From an uncultured Eubacteriales bacterium (GTDB taxonomy: Bacteria; Bacillota; Clostridia; Christensenellales; Aristaeellaceae): a DNA stretch of 62,094 nt. The notes below the pieces were generated by a model, which did no database searches, had not been told where the DNA came from, and saw only the letters and a program-made list of their open reading frames with translations. Within the stretch, counting starts at the first letter, position 1, and every line of letters starts with the position of its first letter. Location: NCBI GenBank assembly GCA_902764915.1, contig CACWXY010000016.1, forward strand, positions 1 to 62,094, given 5' to 3'. Positions 41,018 to 51,146 of this stretch are shown one piece after another. The translations under genes were made by a program, and so were the position numbers.

Positions 41018-43417
41018 ATGAAGGAATATATGAACGCATCCCTGGCGCCCCGGAAGCGGGCTGAACTGCTGCTCAAAGAAATGAATCTGGATGAAAAAAT
41101 GGCCCAGCTGGTGGGTGTGTTTGCCATCAAAGGCGCGGAGGATCGGATGGCGGCATTTTTTAAGCACGGCATTGGCCAGATTAGCTCTCTGGAATTCCGC
41201 TCCTGCGACAGTCTGGAAGAAGCCGCTGCCTGGCAGCGGCAGCTGCAAAGCATCGTAATGGAAAGCTGCCGCCTGCACATCCCCGCCGTCTTCCACATGG
41301 AAGGTCTGTGCGGGCCGCTGATGCAGGACACCACCACCTTCCCCTCCGGCGTGGCCCGGGGCTCTTCCTTTGACCCGGGGCTGGAGCGGAAGATCGGCGA
41401 AACCGTGTCCCGCCAGGAAGCGGCGGTGGGCGTCACTCAGGTATTAGCGCCTGTCTTGGATATTTCCCGGGATTCCCGCATGGGCCGCCAGTGCGAGCCC
41501 TACGGCGAGGATCCCACCCTGGCCGCCGCCATGGGCGCAGCCTATACCCACGGCATTCAGGAAACTGAAACCGCGGGCCGCACCCCGGACGCCTCCGCAA
41601 AACACTTCTTCGGCTTCCATAATTCCGCAGGCGCGATCCATGTGGCGCACGTGGACGCCGGGGACCGGCTGCTGCTGGAAATCTACGGCAAACCCTTCCA
41701 GGCGGCCATCACCGAAGCGGGCCTCAAGGGCGTCATGCCCTGCTATGGTTCCGTGAACGGATTGCCCATCCATGCCTCCAGGCATTACCTGAACGGCATC
41801 CTGCGGGGTGAAATGGGCTTCGAGGGCGTCACCGTGTCCGACTACGGCGGGGCCAGCAATGCCTATGAATACCAGGGCATTGGCGAAACCATGGGCGACG
41901 CGGGCCTGCGCTGCCTGGCCGCCGGGCTGGATGTTGAACTGCCCATGCCGAAAGCCTACGCGGATGAACTGAAGCAGAAATTCGCTTCCGGTGAAGCGGA
42001 CATGGCCTTGCTGGACGGCGTGGTGACCCGGGTGCTGGAGGCCAAATTCCGCATGGGGCTGTTTGAGCATCCCTTCGCGCTGGAGGGCGAAGAATTGGAC
42101 AAGACCGTGCATCACGCGGAGGACGAACAGCTTGCCGCCCAGTCCGCCCGGGAAGCGCTGGTGCTGCTGAAAAACGACGGCGCGCTGCCATTGACGGGAA
42201 AAGAAAAGACCATCGCGGTCATCGGCCCGGCCGCCGCCAACGCCCGGTATTACTTTGGGGGCTATACCCACCTGTCCATGGTGGAGGCCAAGCATGCCGC
42301 CCGCAATTCCATGGCGGGGGTCAACGGCAATGGCGTCAAGAATGAAGTGGGTTTTGTGCCCGGCACAAGCGTGGAAGACGACGAGAACGAAGAATTTGCC
42401 GGCGTGCTGACCAAATTAAAGCCCGATTGCAAAAATCTGGTGCAGGTTTTAACGGAAGCGTTGCCGGATGCCCGCATCCTGTACGCTACCGGCTATCACA
42501 AGGCAGGGGCGGATGAAAGCCTGTTCCCAGAGGCGCTGGAAATTGCCAGGCAGGCGGATGTGATCCTGCTGACCCTGGGCGGCAAGAACGGTTCCGGCTC
42601 CGTCGCTACCATGGGTGAGGGTGTGGACGGCACCGATATCAACCTGCCCGCCTGCCAGGACGCCTTTATTCGGGAAGTGAAGAAGCTGGGTAAGCCCCTG
42701 GTCGGCATTCATTTTGACGGGCGGCCCATCTCCAGCGACACGGCGGATGAGAGCCTTAACGCCATCCTGGAATGCTGGAATCCCGCTGTTTATACCGCCG
42801 AAGCCGTCACCGACGCGCTGCTGGGCAGGCTGAACCCTTCCGGCAAGATGCCTCTGTCCACCGCCCGGTGTGCGGGCCAGATTCCCGTTTATTACAACCA
42901 TCCCAACGGTTCCATGTGGACCCAGGCTCCCAGCATCGGCTTCACCGATTACGTGGATTGCCCGCACCGTCCCCGCTACTGCTTCGGCCACGGCCTGAGC
43001 TATACGAGCTTTGAATACAGCGATTTGACCCTGGACAGGAAGGAAACCAAGCCCTTTGAAGCGGTGCGGATTTCTTTGAAGGTGAAGAATACCGGGGCAT
43101 GCGGCGGCACGGAAATCGTGCAGCTCTACATAAAGGATATTCACGCCTCCATGACCCGGCCCAATAAAGAATTGCAGGGCTTCGCCCGGGTGGATTTGCA
43201 GCCCAGGGAAGAAAAGGAAGTTTCTTTCGATATCCAGCCCAGTCAGACGGCTTTTCTGGACGAAGATATGCGTTGGAAGATCGAAAAGGGCGAATTTGAA
43301 GTGCAGTTGGGCTCTTCCTCCGAGGATATCCGTCTCAAGGATTCCTTCATTGTGACGGAGAATGCTTATCTGGCAGGCAAGACCCGGGCGTTCTATGCCC
43401 TGGGTGAAATCAAGTAA
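41018..43417 (+). CDS. GH3 beta-glycosidase (xylosidase/glucosidase type)
   Basis: 799 residues; AAAGGAG precedes ATG 41018. GH3 barrel with nucleophile Asp in VTVSDYGG, the KHFFGFHNS motif, alpha/beta sandwich and C-terminal fibronectin-III domain. No signal peptide. One of three GH3 proteins in the window, and each is distinct. Confidence 0.9.
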   Translation: MKEYMNASLAPRKRAELLLKEMNLDEKMAQLVGVFAIKGAEDRMAAFFKHGIGQISSLEFRSCDSLEEAAAWQRQLQSIVMESCRLHIPAVFHMEGLCGPLMQDTTTFPSGVARGSSFDPGLERKIGETVSRQEAAVGVTQVLAPVLDISRDSRMGRQCEPYGEDPTLAAAMGAAYTHGIQETETAGRTPDASAKHFFGFHNSAGAIHVAHVDAGDRLLLEIYGKPFQAAITEAGLKGVMPCYGSVNGLPIHASRHYLNGILRGEMGFEGVTVSDYGGASNAYEYQGIGETMGDAGLRCLAAGLDVELPMPKAYADELKQKFASGEADMALLDGVVTRVLEAKFRMGLFEHPFALEGEELDKTVHHAEDEQLAAQSAREALVLLKNDGALPLTGKEKTIAVIGPAAANARYYFGGYTHLSMVEAKHAARNSMAGVNGNGVKNEVGFVPGTSVEDDENEEFAGVLTKLKPDCKNLVQVLTEALPDARILYATGYHKAGADESLFPEALEIARQADVILLTLGGKNGSGSVATMGEGVDGTDINLPACQDAFIREVKKLGKPLVGIHFDGRPISSDTADESLNAILECWNPAVYTAEAVTDALLGRLNPSGKMPLSTARCAGQIPVYYNHPNGSMWTQAPSIGFTDYVDCPHRPRYCFGHGLSYTSFEYSDLTLDRKETKPFEAVRISLKVKNTGACGGTEIVQLYIKDIHASMTRPNKELQGFARVDLQPREEKEVSFDIQPSQTAFLDEDMRWKIEKGEFEVQLGSSSEDIRLKDSFIVTENAYLAGKTRAFYALGEIK

Positions 43418-43430
43418 GGAGGCCGCCCCG

Positions 43431-45596
43431 ATGAAAATCAACAGCAGCAATTGGATTACGGTATCGCAGGAGACAGGGGACGTCTGTCCGGTATTTCGCA
43501 AGCAGTTTGCCACGGGAAAAACGATTGAAAAAGCGGAATTGCAAATCACCGCGCTGGGTGTCTATCAGGCGGAAATCAACGGCCAGCGGGTCGGCAATTT
43601 CGTGCTGGCTCCCGGCTGGACCAGCTATGAGCACCGTCTGCAGGTGCAGACGTATGATGTGACAGCCCTGCTTCAAAAAGAAAACGACCTGCGTGTCACC
43701 GTGGGCCGGGGCTGGTTCCGCTCACCCATGCCGGGCTGGCTGAACAGCGAGGACAAGCGGCGACGGCTGAATCAGCCCTGCGGGCTGATCGGTTTGCTGC
43801 ATCTTTATTATGCCGACGGCACGGAAGAAACCATCCGTACAGATGAAACCTGGCAATGGGCGAAGAGCCGCATCCTGTTCAGCGAAATCTATGACGGCGA
43901 AACCTGCGACGCCCGGATCGTGCCGGCGGATTGGCAGCCGGTGAAGCCGCTCAAATGGAGCAAGGACATCCTGATCCCCCAGGAGGGCGAAGAAATCCGG
44001 GAGACGGAGCGTATCGCTGCGAAACGCATTTTCAAAACCCCCCAGGGCGACACCGTGGTGGACTTCGGCCAGGAGGTCACGGGCTATGCGGAAATCACGC
44101 TGACTGCCCATGCCGGGGACGAGGTGCTGTTCGACCACGCCGAAGTGCAGGACAAGGCTGGCAACTGGTACAACGAGAACTACCGCAGCGCCAAGGCCCG
44201 GGCAAGGTATATCTGCCGGGACGGGCAGCAGACCTGGCATCCGGAGCTCACCTTCTTCGGCTTCCGGTATATCCGGCTGCTGTCCTGGCCGGGTGAAGCC
44301 AAGGCGGAGAATTTCACCGCCATCGCCGTGCATTCCGATATGAAACGCACCGGCTGGCTGAAATCGGGAAACGCTGAATTGAACCAGCTGTTTTCCAACA
44401 TTGTGTGGGGCCAACGGGGCAACTTCCTGGACGTGCCCACCGATTGCCCCCAGCGGGACGAGCGCCTGGGCTGGACGGGCGACGCCCAGGTGTTCATCAA
44501 AACCGCCGGCTACCTGTTTGACACCGAGCGCTTCTTTAAAAAATGGCTCCACGACATGGCCGCCGACCAGCGGAAAAGCGGCGAAGTGGGCCAGGTGATT
44601 CCGGACCTGATGCCGGAAGGACCCAGCAGTGCAGCCTGGGGCGACGCGGCGACTATCTGCCCCTGGCAGGTGTATCAGACCTACGGCGACAAAGTCGTAC
44701 TGGAAGATCAGTTCGAGAGCATGCGGAAATGGGTGGACTTCATCGGCTCGGTGACGAAAACGCCCAGTCTGTGGATCGACCATTTCCACTTTGGCGACTG
44801 GCTGGGCCTGGACGCGCCCGACGGCAGCTATAAGGGCAGCACCCGGGAGGATTTCATCGCCAGCGCGTTCTATGCCCATTCCACGGCATTGGTGGTAAAG
44901 GCGGGAAAGCTGCTGGGCAGGGATGTTTCCGCCTATGAAAAGCTGCATGGGGATATCGTAGCTGCATTCCGCAAGACCTTCCCCGAATACAAGACCCAGA
45001 CCGAGCATGTGCTGGCTGTACATTTTGGGTTAGCAGAAAACCCGCAAAAGACCGCCGACGCCCTGGCTGAGATGGTCAAAGCCGATGGCGTGCAGCTGCG
45101 CACCGGATTCGTAGGCACCCCCTACATCCTGCACGTGTTGAGCAATTATGGTCACGCCGATCTGGCCTGGGATCTGGTACTGCGCCGGGAGTATCCCGGC
45201 TGGCTGTATCCCGTCACCAAAGGCGCCACCACCATCTGGGAGCACTGGGACGGCATCAAGCCCGACGGTTCCTTCTGGAGCAAGGATATGAACTCCTTCA
45301 ATCATTACGCCTACGGCGCGGTGGCGGACTGGGTGTTCGAGCAGGCGGCGGGTATCCGGCACGCCGAAGACAAGCCCGGCTTTGAGGAATTGATTTACGC
45401 ACCCCATCCCGACGCCCGCCTGGGCTGGCTGCAGGCGAAACTGGACACCCGTCACGGCACGGTCAGCGCCCTGTGGGTATGTCAGGAGAATGGGATCCGT
45501 TATGAACTGGAAACACCGGTGCGGACAAGGGTTTGCCTGAACGGGAGAGAAATCCGGATCAATCCCGGCAAATACACCTTCTGGACAGAGAAGTAA
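43431..45596 (+). CDS. GH78 alpha-L-rhamnosidase
   Basis: 721 residues; AAGGAGG then ATG 43431. PTDCPQRDERLGWTGDAQ is the classical GH78 catalytic segment, with GATTIWEHWDGIKPDGS near the C-terminus. It is paralogous to 26515. It lacks a signal peptide. It overlaps no neighbour and starts 13 bp after the GH3 stop. Confidence 0.94.
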   Translation: MKINSSNWITVSQETGDVCPVFRKQFATGKTIEKAELQITALGVYQAEINGQRVGNFVLAPGWTSYEHRLQVQTYDVTALLQKENDLRVTVGRGWFRSPMPGWLNSEDKRRRLNQPCGLIGLLHLYYADGTEETIRTDETWQWAKSRILFSEIYDGETCDARIVPADWQPVKPLKWSKDILIPQEGEEIRETERIAAKRIFKTPQGDTVVDFGQEVTGYAEITLTAHAGDEVLFDHAEVQDKAGNWYNENYRSAKARARYICRDGQQTWHPELTFFGFRYIRLLSWPGEAKAENFTAIAVHSDMKRTGWLKSGNAELNQLFSNIVWGQRGNFLDVPTDCPQRDERLGWTGDAQVFIKTAGYLFDTERFFKKWLHDMAADQRKSGEVGQVIPDLMPEGPSSAAWGDAATICPWQVYQTYGDKVVLEDQFESMRKWVDFIGSVTKTPSLWIDHFHFGDWLGLDAPDGSYKGSTREDFIASAFYAHSTALVVKAGKLLGRDVSAYEKLHGDIVAAFRKTFPEYKTQTEHVLAVHFGLAENPQKTADALAEMVKADGVQLRTGFVGTPYILHVLSNYGHADLAWDLVLRREYPGWLYPVTKGATTIWEHWDGIKPDGSFWSKDMNSFNHYAYGAVADWVFEQAAGIRHAEDKPGFEELIYAPHPDARLGWLQAKLDTRHGTVSALWVCQENGIRYELETPVRTRVCLNGREIRINPGKYTFWTEK

Positions 45597-45609
45597 GGGG
45601 GACGCAGCC

Positions 45610-48114
45610 ATGCGCAGCATGAAAATCAATCAGGATTGGGACTTTGGCCTGGGCCAGGTAGACCTGGGGAATCGCCTTCGCGGGATCTTCGGGGACAGAA
45701 AGGTCAACCTGCCGCATGATTACATGATCGAGAGCGACGTATACGCTGAGGCGCCCTCCGGCGGGGCCAGCGGCTATTACAACGCGGGCGTGGGCCATTA
45801 CGCCAGGGGAATCGACATCCCCATGGACTGGGAGAACGATCAGATTTTCCTGCGCCTGGATGGGGCCATGATGAACGCCACCGTGGAGGTCAACGGCAAC
45901 CTGGCCTGCTTGCAGCATTACGGTTACGCGCCTTTTGAGGCGGACATCACCCATCTGGTCTATCCGGGGCAGAAGAATCGCGTTGTCATCACCGTGAACC
46001 CCAGCATGCAGCCGAACTCCCGCTGGTTCTCCGGCGCGGGCCTGTTCCGGGGCGTGGAGCTGGCGCATATGCCCAAGCTGCATATAGCCTTCGGGGGACT
46101 GTCCGGGCATACAAAAAAGATCGAATACAAGGCCGACGGCGCGCCTGAAACCGCGTATTTGCAGGTGTCCGCTGAAATCAAAAACGAATATGCCGAAAGC
46201 CGGCTGGCGGAGGTCATCTTCGCCCTGATTGACGACAGAACCGGCGAAACGGTCAAGACCGGCAAGACGCTGACGCAGGTGCAGGCCATGAGCGTCGGCA
46301 CGGCCTATATGACCCTGACCGTGGACGAGCCAGTTCTTTGGGACGCTGAAAACCCCAATCTGTACCGCTTACAGGCGACAGTGAAAGATGTTGGCACTTT
46401 CAAAACGCATATCGTTCCCAATGAGCATCCCACCGCGGACACCGAAAGCGTGCTGTTCGGCATCCGCACCGTTGAAGCGGACGTGAAGCACGGCCTGCGG
46501 ATCAATGGCAAAGAAGTGAAGCTCAAGGGCGGCTGCCTGCATCACGACAACGGCCCCATCGGCACCGTGACGGTGTATGACGCCGAGGCCCGGAAGGTAA
46601 AAAAGCTCAAGGAAGTGGGCTTCAACGCCATCCGCACCACCCACAACCCGCCATCCTCCGCCATGATCGAGGCGTGCGACCGGCTGGGTATGTACGTGTT
46701 CGACGAGGCCTTTGACGCCTGGGGCATGGGCAAGCAGCCCGGCGATTACAACCAATATTTCGCCACCGACTGGGAGAAGGATCTGACCGCCTTTGTGAAG
46801 CGGGACCGCTGCCATCCCTGCGTGATCCTCTGGTCCACCGGCAACGAGATCACCGAGCGCGGCGGCCTGAACGACGGCTATGTGCTGGCGGCGAAGCTGG
46901 CCGAAACTGTACGTACTCTGGACCCCAGCCGCCCCATCTCCAACGGCATCTGCTCCTTCTGGAACGGGCTGGATGATTTCATCATGGCCGAGCAGATGAA
47001 AAAGCGGATGGAAGGGCTCTCCGGCGGATTGCAAAACGCCGATATCGGCGGCAAAAAAGACCTGCTCTGGGAGCAGTACACCGAGGGCTTTGCCAACGGC
47101 CTGGATGTGGTGGGCTACAATTACCTGGAGGGCAAATACCAGCAGGATCATGAAATGTTCCCCGAGCGGGTGATCCTGGGCAGCGAAAACTATCCCAAGG
47201 AAATCGGTATCCACTGGCCTATGATCGAAAAAACGCCCTGGGTGATCGGCGATTTTACCTGGACGGCCTGGGATTACATCGGCGAAGCGGGCATCGGCAA
47301 GGCCACCTTCTACGAGCCCGGCGATCCCAATATCGGCAATCCCTGGGGCGCTCCTTCGCCCTTCCCCTGGCGCACCGCCAACGACGCGGACTTTGATGTG
47401 ACCGGCGTCATTCGGCCCCAGGGCGTGTATCGCCGCATCGTGTGGGGCAGCAAGGAAACCGGCTTGTTCTCCTATGACCCCGCCGTGATCGGCAAGGTGG
47501 AAACCCTGTCCAGCTGGGGCTTCCCCGGGGTGTGGCAGCGCTGGAACTGGCAGTGCCAGGAGGGCAAGCCCGTGGACATCGCCGTGTTCAGCAGCGCGGA
47601 GGAAGTGGAGCTGCTGGTGAATGGTATCAGCGTTGGCCGCAAAAAGGCCGGCGAAGCGCTGATCCACGATATGCCCCTGACCTTTCTGTTCCGCACGGAA
47701 TACCAGCCCGGTACGGTGGAAGCGGTCAGCTACACTGCCGGAAAAGAAGTCTCCCGCACAAGGCTTACAACCACCGGCAAGCCTGTTTCCATCCGCTTGA
47801 CCGCGGAAACGGAAGCGATGAAAGCTGACGGCGAATCCCTGTGCTATGTGAACGTGGAGCTGATCGACCAAAACGGAAACGTGGTGCCCGACGCCGATAT
47901 CCTTTTGAAAGCGGAAGTCACCGGCGCGGCGGAGTTGCAGGGCTTTGGCAGCGGCAATCCCATCACCCAAGAAAATTACAGCAAAGGTCAATTTACCAGC
48001 TATCAGGGCAAAACCCTGGCCGTGCTGCGCGCGGGTTATAAAGCGGGCGAAGCGAAATTGACCGTATCTGCTGACGGCTTGGAAAAGGCTGAAATCTGCC
48101 TGCAAGTGAAGTAA
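45610..48114 (+). CDS. GH2 beta-galactosidase-family enzyme
   Basis: 834 residues. Sugar-binding domain (LPHDYMIESD, YYNAGVGHY), immunoglobulin-like domains, TIM barrel with acid/base Glu in WSTGNEIT (~409) and nucleophile Glu in LGSENYP, then extra C-terminal beta domains (DUF4982-like and Ig-like). Cytoplasmic. May also act on beta-glucuronides or other beta-linked sugars. Confidence 0.9.
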   Translation: MRSMKINQDWDFGLGQVDLGNRLRGIFGDRKVNLPHDYMIESDVYAEAPSGGASGYYNAGVGHYARGIDIPMDWENDQIFLRLDGAMMNATVEVNGNLACLQHYGYAPFEADITHLVYPGQKNRVVITVNPSMQPNSRWFSGAGLFRGVELAHMPKLHIAFGGLSGHTKKIEYKADGAPETAYLQVSAEIKNEYAESRLAEVIFALIDDRTGETVKTGKTLTQVQAMSVGTAYMTLTVDEPVLWDAENPNLYRLQATVKDVGTFKTHIVPNEHPTADTESVLFGIRTVEADVKHGLRINGKEVKLKGGCLHHDNGPIGTVTVYDAEARKVKKLKEVGFNAIRTTHNPPSSAMIEACDRLGMYVFDEAFDAWGMGKQPGDYNQYFATDWEKDLTAFVKRDRCHPCVILWSTGNEITERGGLNDGYVLAAKLAETVRTLDPSRPISNGICSFWNGLDDFIMAEQMKKRMEGLSGGLQNADIGGKKDLLWEQYTEGFANGLDVVGYNYLEGKYQQDHEMFPERVILGSENYPKEIGIHWPMIEKTPWVIGDFTWTAWDYIGEAGIGKATFYEPGDPNIGNPWGAPSPFPWRTANDADFDVTGVIRPQGVYRRIVWGSKETGLFSYDPAVIGKVETLSSWGFPGVWQRWNWQCQEGKPVDIAVFSSAEEVELLVNGISVGRKKAGEALIHDMPLTFLFRTEYQPGTVEAVSYTAGKEVSRTRLTTTGKPVSIRLTAETEAMKADGESLCYVNVELIDQNGNVVPDADILLKAEVTGAAELQGFGSGNPITQENYSKGQFTSYQGKTLAVLRAGYKAGEAKLTVSADGLEKAEICLQVK

Positions 48115-48137
48115 GAACAAAGAGGAGCGTGACGGGT

Positions 48138-51119
48138 ATGCGTACCGTGATTCCATTCATTGATAATTGGCTGTTTCTGAAACCCGGAGAAAACCGCGTG
48201 CCCGTCACGCTGCCCCATACCTGGAACAATCTGGACGGTCAGGACGGCGGCGGGGATTACTGGCGGGGCGAATGTGTGTATGAAAAGACTTTCACTGCGC
48301 CGGACAGAAAAGCAAACGAAGAAGTCTATCTGGAGTTTGACGGCGTGTCCGCCTCTGCCAGGGTGACGCTGAACGATCATTTCATCGGGGCACATCATGG
48401 AGGCTACAGCCGGTTCCGGTTCCATATTTCGGAATGCCTGAAGGCTGGCGAAAACCACCTGACCGTCGCCGTCAGCAACGCCGCCTGCGATACCGTGTAT
48501 CCCCAGAACGCCGATTTTACGTTTTACGGCGGTATCTACCGGGCTGTCAGACTGATTGTGCTGTCCAAAATCCACTTTGACATGGACACCCTGGGCGGTT
48601 GCGGCATCCGGGTGACCCCCAAGGTGCGGAAGGATGGCTCTGCCGACGTGCATATTTCCGCCCGCACGACAGGCGGTCAGGCTGTATTTGCGTTGGATGG
48701 AGAAAAGCTGACAGGGAATGAAGTAACCTTCTCTGTGAAAAAGCCCACCCTTTGGCAGGGGAGGAAGAACCCCTATCTGTACACGCTGAAAGCCCGTCTG
48801 TACGACGGCGATACCCTTTGTGATGCCCTGGAAATCCCCTTCGGCATCCGTTCCTTCCGCATTGACCCCAACGAAGGGTTTATCCTGAACGGTGAAAGCT
48901 ATCCTCTGCGGGGCGTGGCCATGCACCAGGATTGGCTGGGCAAGGGCAACGCCATTTCCGAAGCGGACATGGAAGAAAGCCTGCGCCACGTGTACGACAT
49001 GGGAGCCACCACCGTGCGGCTGGCCCATTATCAGCATGATCAGCACACCTACGACCTGTGCGACCGGCTGGGAATCGTGGTGTGGACGGAAATCCCCTAT
49101 ATCAGCGAGCACCTGGACAACGCCCAGGACAACGCGCTGAGCCAGATGCGGGAGCTGATTGAACAGAATTACAACCATCCCTCCATTGTGGTGTGGGGCC
49201 TGAGCAATGAGATCACCATGGCCCACGGGGATCAGAAAACCCTGGTGCCCTTCCATCAAAGACTGAATGAGCTGTGCCACGAAATGGACGATACCCGCCT
49301 GACCACCATGGCCTGTATATCGCCCCTGCCGGTGGATCATCCCCTTTTAGACGTACCGGACGTGCTTTCCTACAATCATTATTTCGGCTGGTATGGCGGC
49401 CACCTGGAGGACAACGGTCCCTGGTTCGACCGCTTCCACGCCCTGCATCCCGATCTGCCTGTGGGCGTATCGGAATACGGCTGCGAAAACAGCCTGTGGC
49501 ATGCCTCCCACCCCGAACCCGGTGATTACAGCAACGAGTACCAGATGATCTACCACGAAAGCCTGATCAAGCAGCTGTATTCCCGGAAATACCTGTGGGC
49601 CACCCACGTGTGGAACATGTTTGATTTCGCCGCCGACGCCCGGGAGGAGGGCGGCACCAAGGGCCGCAACAACAAGGGTTTGGTGACCTTTGACCGAAAG
49701 ACCCGCAAGGATGCCTTCTACGCCTACCAAGCCTGGCTGAGGTCCGAACCCATGCTGCATCTGTGCAGTAAGGAATTTGTGAACCGCGATGGGGATACCA
49801 CAGAATTTGTGGTGTACAGCAATCTGCCGGAAGTGACCCTGATGGTCAGCGGAACGGCGTATACAAAACAGGCGGAGGATCACTTCTTCCATTTCACCGT
49901 ACCTCAGCCGGAAGGGACCTATACGGTCATTGCGTCCGCGGGCGATTTGACTGAGCAGGCAACGTTCAATCATGTTTCCCAGCCTGACCCCGCCTATCGC
50001 TTCCAGCAGGGCACAGTGCTCAACTGGTTTGACATCGACACGCCTGACGGCTTCTATTCCATCAAAGACCTTCTGAAGGACATTTCCCAGTCCCACGATG
50101 CGGCGGCGCTGGTGCAGCCCTTCCTGGCCGAAATGATGGCAGCTCGGGCCGCGAAAGCAAAGCAGAAGGAGCAGGAGACCGGGAGGGAGACAGTGAAAAG
50201 CGGCGAGGGCATGAGCGCCGAGGACCGCCGCCGCACGACAATGCAGTTTAGCCTCCTGCAGCTCATCCGCATGGGCGCGCCGGATATGCCCAAGGAGCGC
50301 ATCATTGCCATCAATCAACAGCTGAATCAAATCCCCAAATATGTGCCGCCCAAGGATATGGACATGGAGCAGGCGGAAAAGGACGCTCACCGGAAAGAAA
50401 ACGCCTACGCCCTGGACGATCGCTTTGTGCTCCGGGACGGGCAGCGCCATCCCTTCGCGGTGATTTGCCCCGGCGGGGGATATACCATGGTGTGCAGCTT
50501 TATCGAAGGCGTGCCCTACGCCAGAAAACTCAACCAAATGGGCATTTCCGCCTTCATCGTGTATTACCGGGTGAAGGATCAGGCCCGCTTCCCGGCGCCT
50601 CAGGACGATCTGGCCCAGGCTGTGCGGGACATCTTTGCGAAAGCAGATGAATACCTGCTGGACACCGCCCACTGGTCCGTGTGGGGTTCCTCCGCGGGCG
50701 GTCATCTGGCAGCCAGCTTCGGCACATCCAATATGGGCTACCCCCACTACAAGCTGCCTAAGCCGGAAGCACTGGTTCTGATCTATCCCGTCATCAGCAT
50801 GCGCCCGGATTTCACCGAACAGCAGACCCACAACATGCTCCTGGGCGATCCCGCCGACTCCGCCATGGAGGCCTTCGCCAGCGTGGATGAGCAGGTGGAT
50901 GCAAACTATCCGCCCACCTACATCTGGTGCGGCGACGCGGATAAAACCGTGAAGCCTGACAACACCCGCCGCATGGCGGACGTCCTGAAAAAAGCCGGGG
51001 TCCCGTACCAATGCGAAATCTTCCCCGGCGTGGATCATGGCGTGGGCCCCGGTACGGAAACCGCCGCCGAAGGCTGGATGGCCCATGCGGTGGCCTTCTG
51101 GAAGCAGCAAACCAAATAA
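48138..51119 (+). CDS. GH2 glycosidase fused to an alpha/beta-hydrolase esterase
   Basis: 993 residues from ATG 48138 (AGAGGAG upstream; GTG 48129 is too close to it). Residues ~1-620 are GH2, with acid/base Glu in VWGLSNEIT (~356) and nucleophile in VSEYGC (~444). A ~130-residue helical linker follows. The C-terminal ~260 residues are a BD-FAE/acetylesterase-like hydrolase with GGGY oxyanion motif, GSSAGG (~850), GDADKTV (~932) and VDHGVG (~965). No stop or frameshift separates the two, so this is a true fusion that could deacylate and deglycosylate one substrate. Confidence 0.88.
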   Translation: MRTVIPFIDNWLFLKPGENRVPVTLPHTWNNLDGQDGGGDYWRGECVYEKTFTAPDRKANEEVYLEFDGVSASARVTLNDHFIGAHHGGYSRFRFHISECLKAGENHLTVAVSNAACDTVYPQNADFTFYGGIYRAVRLIVLSKIHFDMDTLGGCGIRVTPKVRKDGSADVHISARTTGGQAVFALDGEKLTGNEVTFSVKKPTLWQGRKNPYLYTLKARLYDGDTLCDALEIPFGIRSFRIDPNEGFILNGESYPLRGVAMHQDWLGKGNAISEADMEESLRHVYDMGATTVRLAHYQHDQHTYDLCDRLGIVVWTEIPYISEHLDNAQDNALSQMRELIEQNYNHPSIVVWGLSNEITMAHGDQKTLVPFHQRLNELCHEMDDTRLTTMACISPLPVDHPLLDVPDVLSYNHYFGWYGGHLEDNGPWFDRFHALHPDLPVGVSEYGCENSLWHASHPEPGDYSNEYQMIYHESLIKQLYSRKYLWATHVWNMFDFAADAREEGGTKGRNNKGLVTFDRKTRKDAFYAYQAWLRSEPMLHLCSKEFVNRDGDTTEFVVYSNLPEVTLMVSGTAYTKQAEDHFFHFTVPQPEGTYTVIASAGDLTEQATFNHVSQPDPAYRFQQGTVLNWFDIDTPDGFYSIKDLLKDISQSHDAAALVQPFLAEMMAARAAKAKQKEQETGRETVKSGEGMSAEDRRRTTMQFSLLQLIRMGAPDMPKERIIAINQQLNQIPKYVPPKDMDMEQAEKDAHRKENAYALDDRFVLRDGQRHPFAVICPGGGYTMVCSFIEGVPYARKLNQMGISAFIVYYRVKDQARFPAPQDDLAQAVRDIFAKADEYLLDTAHWSVWGSSAGGHLAASFGTSNMGYPHYKLPKPEALVLIYPVISMRPDFTEQQTHNMLLGDPADSAMEAFASVDEQVDANYPPTYIWCGDADKTVKPDNTRRMADVLKKAGVPYQCEIFPGVDHGVGPGTETAAEGWMAHAVAFWKQQTK

Positions 51120-51146
51120 CAAAAGCGATGATGCTGGAGGACGGTC

